From the NCBI RefSeq assembly GCF_029269265.1, contig NZ_JARIXP010000010.1, positions 11,665-44,155 on the forward strand: a stretch of DNA of 32,491 nt, given 5' to 3'. Shown here piece after piece: positions 29,765 to 32,491 of this stretch (position 1 is the stretch's first letter; each line of letters starts with the position of its first letter). The notes under the pieces are model-generated. The model was not told the origin of the DNA and did no database searches. It worked only from the letters and a program-made list of their open reading frames with translations. This stretch comes from Rheinheimera sp. 1928-s. GTDB lineage: Bacteria; Pseudomonadota; Gammaproteobacteria; Enterobacterales; Alteromonadaceae. The translations under genes were made by a program, and so were the position numbers.

Positions 29765-30616
29765 TTAATCCAGCCTGTACCAGAGCACTGATTCTGCCAA
29801 AGGCGTTTCGGCTGGAAGAAAGGGATTATCAAGTTCTGCCAGCTTTCGTTCAGACAGTTTCATTTTTTTAAGATGGCTGACAAAATGTTTTTGAAACAAC
29901 AGATCAAAACTACCGTCTTTTAATGCCAGCCTTAATCCTGTTTCTATGTGCTGTGCTAACTGAGGGTTTTTATTGGAAACAAAAAAGTACACGGCCCCGG
30001 GATAATGCAATACCCAGTCGGTTTCAATAGCCAAGCCCTGGTCTGCAAATTGCTGTTGTTCCGCCGATATCTCAAGCACACTGCGCGGCACCGCCTCGAC
30101 TCTGTGGTGCAATAACATCTGGAACAAGATCTGGTAAGCTGACGCATCCAGTACTTTAAATTTATTATGGCGCAGCACCTGCGTATCAACCCAATCATGC
30201 ACCTGCGCCATCATGAACTGCTTTAAAGCGGTTTCATCTTTCACAGCGCTGAATTTAGCCTGATCTTCAGCTCGGATAAGCAGCAAGCGGTAACTGCCAA
30301 GGCCTTTGTAGATAGGGATCCGGACTGGTAAAAAACGTTTTTCACGTTCAACAGAGGTCATGGTCCAGACCACATCCAGTTCAACTCCTATTTCGAGCAA
30401 ATGCAAAGCGCGACTTCTGGACACTCTGTTAGCTGTGCTTTGAAGCCTTGCTGTACTCCCCGCTTTTTTAAGGGCAAGCTCAAGTAAAGCAATAGCATAT
30501 ACAGAACGATGATCAGTCGAATCTTCGATAGCAGGATAACGCACTGTGTCAGCAGCCAAAGAAGAAGTCAGACAAAGCGCCAAGCAAAGCAGCAGATAAC
30601 AGCAAAATCTGTACAT
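29765..30616 (-). CDS. Periplasmic solute-binding-like protein (SBP_bac_3 type)
   Basis: The 283-residue exported protein has a signal peptide (C-C-Y-L-L-L-C-L-A-L-C-L then T-S-S-L-A-A). Its mature part resembles family 3 solute-binding proteins: a Y-A-I-A-L-L-E-L-A-L-K-K-A opening, S-R-S-R-A-L-H-L-L-E, V-W-T-M-T, a hinge with F-F-V-S-N-K-N, and a C-terminal helix with G-S-F-D-L-L-F-Q-K-H-F. No permease or ATPase for amino-acid import is beside it, so it may act in sensing or periplasmic binding rather than in transport. AGGA lies 8 nt before the ATG at 30614-30616; an ATG 18 bp upstream is less well placed. It is separate from the LysE operon by 101 bp. Confidence 0.78.
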   Translation of the reverse strand: MYRFCCYLLLCLALCLTSSLAADTVRYPAIEDSTDHRSVYAIALLELALKKAGSTARLQSTANRVSRSRALHLLEIGVELDVVWTMTSVEREKRFLPVRIPIYKGLGSYRLLLIRAEDQAKFSAVKDETALKQFMMAQVHDWVDTQVLRHNKFKVLDASAYQILFQMLLHHRVEAVPRSVLEISAEQQQFADQGLAIETDWVLHYPGAVYFFVSNKNPQLAQHIETGLRLALKDGSFDLLFQKHFVSHLKKMKLSERKLAELDNPFLPAETPLAESVLWYRLD

Positions 30617-30652
30617 CAGGTATTTCCTGATCATTGAATTGCTTAGAGTCTA

Positions 30653-30687
30653 GAAGATAAATAAGGGGAGAGCCATTGGTTCTCCCC
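30653..30687 (-). terminator. Probable glnS terminator
   Basis: GGGGAGA and TCTCCCC form a perfect 7-bp GC-rich stem around a 9-base loop (30665-30687). On the minus strand it is followed by TTATTTATCTT. It is the third hairpin after the glnS stop codon and the only one with a T-rich tail. Confidence 0.6.
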
Positions 30688-30710
30688 CTGTGATCGATGA
30701 AGCAACATAA

Positions 30711-30783
30711 ATCAGGCTTCACCTCCCTAATTCGGGGCAGCAAAGCCTGATAAGTAAGTCAGAACCAAGGCTCTGACTTACTT
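30711..30783. repeat. Two inverted repeats directly after glnS
   Basis: AAGTAAGTCAGA (30752-30763) and TCTGACTTACTT (30772-30783) pair perfectly over 12 bp, directly abutting the glnS stop codon. A second pair, ATCAGGCTT (30711-30719) and AAGCCTGAT (30743-30751), adjoins it. Neither has a T run on the glnS side. They may protect the 3' end of the mRNA. Confidence 0.65.
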
Positions 30784-32445
30784 TTAGTCTTCGAAGAAGG
30801 TATCGCGCAGCGCTACAGTACGGTTAAACACCAAATGATCCGGCGTTGAATCTTTGTTGTCAGCACAGTAATACCCTTCCCGCTCAAACTGGAAGGCTTT
30901 TTCTGCTTCAGCTGTTTTTAAGCTTGGCTCAACCCAACCTGTTTTCACTGTTAATGAAGCCGGGTTAATCACAGCTAAAAAGTCTTCTTCAGCTGCAGGG
31001 TTTGGTACTGTGAATAACTTGTCGTAAATGCGGAATTCAGCAGGCACAGCTTGCGACGCTTCTACCCAATGAATAACACCACGCACTTTACGGCCATCCG
31101 CCGGGTTCACACCTAAAGTCTCTGGATCGTACGAACAAATCAGTTCAACAATATCGCCCGCTTCGTTTTTAATCACTTCGTCAGCACGAATAACATAAGC
31201 ACCACGTAAGCGAACTTCGCCACCTGTCACCATACGCTTGTACTTTTTGTTGGCTTCCTCACGGAAGTCCGCACGGTCTATATACAAAGTACGGCCAAAC
31301 GGCACTTTACGGCTGCCCATGCTTTCTTCTTTTGGATGGTTATGTACTTCTAACCATTCCACATCAGCGGCGTTGTAGTTGCTGATGGTGACTTTTAACG
31401 GATCAATCACCGCCATAGCCCGTGGTGCATTGGCATCCAGATCTTCACGGATGCACGAATCCAACGCACTGATTTCAATCATATTGTCTTGCTTGGTTAC
31501 ACCAATACGTTTTGCGAATTCACGTAATGAAGCTGGGGTAAAACCACGGCGACGTAAACCTGCAATAGTAGGCATACGCGGGTCATCCCAACCAGCAACA
31601 TGGCCACCTTCCACCAGAGTGTGCAGCTTACGTTTACTCATCACCTGATATTCAAGATTCAGACGGGAGAATTCGATTTGCTGTGGATGGCAAGCAATAG
31701 TGATGTTGTCCAAAATCCAGTCGTATAAACGACGGTTGTCCTGGAACTCCAACGTACATAACGAATGCGTAATGCCTTCCAGCGCATCAGAAATACAGTG
31801 CGTGAAGTCGTACATTGGGTAAATGCACCACTTATCACCGGTTTGATGGTGATGGGCAAATTTAACACGGTAAATCACCGGATCGCGCATACACATAAAA
31901 GCTGAGCTCATATCAACTTTAGCGCGCAGCGAACACTCGCCCTCTTTAAAACCACCGGCACGCATTTTTTCAAACAAGGCCAAGTTTTCTTCAGGTGAGG
32001 TGTCACGAGTTGGGCTGTTTTTACCAGGCTGAGTTAAATTGCCACGGTACTCACGCATTTGTTCTGCGTTTAAAAAACAAACATAAGCCAAACCTTTGTT
32101 AATCAGTTCAACTGCATAGCCATACAGCGTATCAAAATAATCTGACGAATAACGCACATTGCCAGACCAGTGAAAGCCTAACCACTGCACGTCCTGCTGA
32201 ATCGAATTTACAAAGTCGATGTCTTCTTTTTCAGGGTTGGTGTCGTCAAAACGTAAGTTACACTGGCCCTGATAATCTTCCGCTATACCAAAGTTCAGAC
32301 AAATAGACTTTGCATGACCAATGTGCAGATAACCATTAGGCTCTGGCGGGAAACGGGTCACAGTAGTTCTGTGTTTGCCCGAAGCCAGATCGGCATCGAT
32401 GATCTGACGAATAAAGTTAGTTGGGCGATGTTCAACGTCCGCCAT
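30784..32445 (-). CDS. glnS: Glutaminyl-tRNA synthetase
   Basis: The 553-residue class I aminoacyl-tRNA synthetase charges tRNA-Gln with glutamine. Visible landmarks are [14 protein letters not shown] with the HIGH motif at 41-44, R-F-D-D-T-N-P-E, the [11 protein letters not shown] segment, and the KMSKS equivalent V-M-S-K-R-K-L. The C-terminal beta-barrel anticodon-binding domains follow. The length matches E. coli GlnS (554). The start is the ATG at 32443-32445, giving [18 protein letters not shown] lies 11 nt upstream. An upstream extension to 32481 has no family support. The gene is probably monocistronic, with a group of hairpins after it. Confidence 0.98.
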   Translation of the reverse strand: MADVEHRPTNFIRQIIDADLASGKHRTTVTRFPPEPNGYLHIGHAKSICLNFGIAEDYQGQCNLRFDDTNPEKEDIDFVNSIQQDVQWLGFHWSGNVRYSSDYFDTLYGYAVELINKGLAYVCFLNAEQMREYRGNLTQPGKNSPTRDTSPEENLALFEKMRAGGFKEGECSLRAKVDMSSAFMCMRDPVIYRVKFAHHHQTGDKWCIYPMYDFTHCISDALEGITHSLCTLEFQDNRRLYDWILDNITIACHPQQIEFSRLNLEYQVMSKRKLHTLVEGGHVAGWDDPRMPTIAGLRRRGFTPASLREFAKRIGVTKQDNMIEISALDSCIREDLDANAPRAMAVIDPLKVTISNYNAADVEWLEVHNHPKEESMGSRKVPFGRTLYIDRADFREEANKKYKRMVTGGEVRLRGAYVIRADEVIKNEAGDIVELICSYDPETLGVNPADGRKVRGVIHWVEASQAVPAEFRIYDKLFTVPNPAAEEDFLAVINPASLTVKTGWVEPSLKTAEAEKAFQFEREGYYCADNKDSTPDHLVFNRTVALRDTFFED

Positions 32446-32491
32446 AAAATTCAAATCCTTATCTAAATGCACCGACAGCAAATTTGTCAGT

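Overview
The window reads as chromosomal DNA of a Gram-negative gammaproteobacterium. It encodes several lipobox-bearing lipoproteins whose +2 residue predicts outer-membrane sorting, an RND efflux pair, a yqjD-yqjE-yqjK type operon, a complete glnS, and elongation factor P beside its arginine rhamnosyltransferase EarP. That mix suggests an Alteromonadales/Chromatiales-type aquatic lineage such as Rheinheimera or a relative, but the genus is my inference and was not searched. I see no phage, integrase, insertion sequence, CRISPR array, tRNA or rRNA.

Positions 1-2117 (minus strand) hold an efflux adaptor lipoprotein followed by an RND pump that runs off the left edge. Positions 2316-13328 form an envelope and general-stress region. 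It contains two triple-BON proteins, a single-BON lipoprotein, a ferritin-like protein, two CsbD/YjbJ-like proteins, a DUF4398 lipoprotein coupled to an OmpA-like lipoprotein, the yqjDEK-like trio, a DUF4142 protein, a PRC-barrel protein and a 48-residue Lmo0937-type membrane peptide. Three Crp/Fnr-family regulators lie in the middle. Two of them are about 93% identical, and each has a TGTAC-N6-GTACA dyad exactly 87 bp upstream of its start codon, which has the geometry of a Crp-family operator.

Positions 13604-17314 carry an apparent operon of an NhaC-type antiporter, a VanX/DdpX-like D-Ala-D-Ala dipeptidase and a PBP4-type DD-peptidase. The two enzymes have lipoprotein signals, so this looks like extracytoplasmic handling of peptidoglycan stem peptides. 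A DUF6746 protein and a convergent methyl-accepting chemotaxis protein follow. Positions 19757-20335 have no convincing gene but hold strong hairpins, a minus-strand intrinsic terminator and a LacI/GalR-type operator. Downstream are a sodium/solute symporter and a NamZ-type exo-N-acetylmuramidase (DUF1343) with overlapping start and stop codons, probably a muropeptide sugar salvage pair.

Positions 23102-32445 hold mostly housekeeping and transport genes on the minus strand. These are a GNAT acetyltransferase, an apparent four-gene operon ending in earP-efp, a LysE exporter/ABC ATPase/membrane protein/rhodanese operon, a solitary periplasmic binding protein and glnS. One plus-strand gene, a secreted START-like protein, sits among them. 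Several intrinsic terminators and one long REP-like dyad separate the units. Start codons were chosen from Shine-Dalgarno placement and family N-termini; identities come from reading the translated sequence and were not confirmed by any search.
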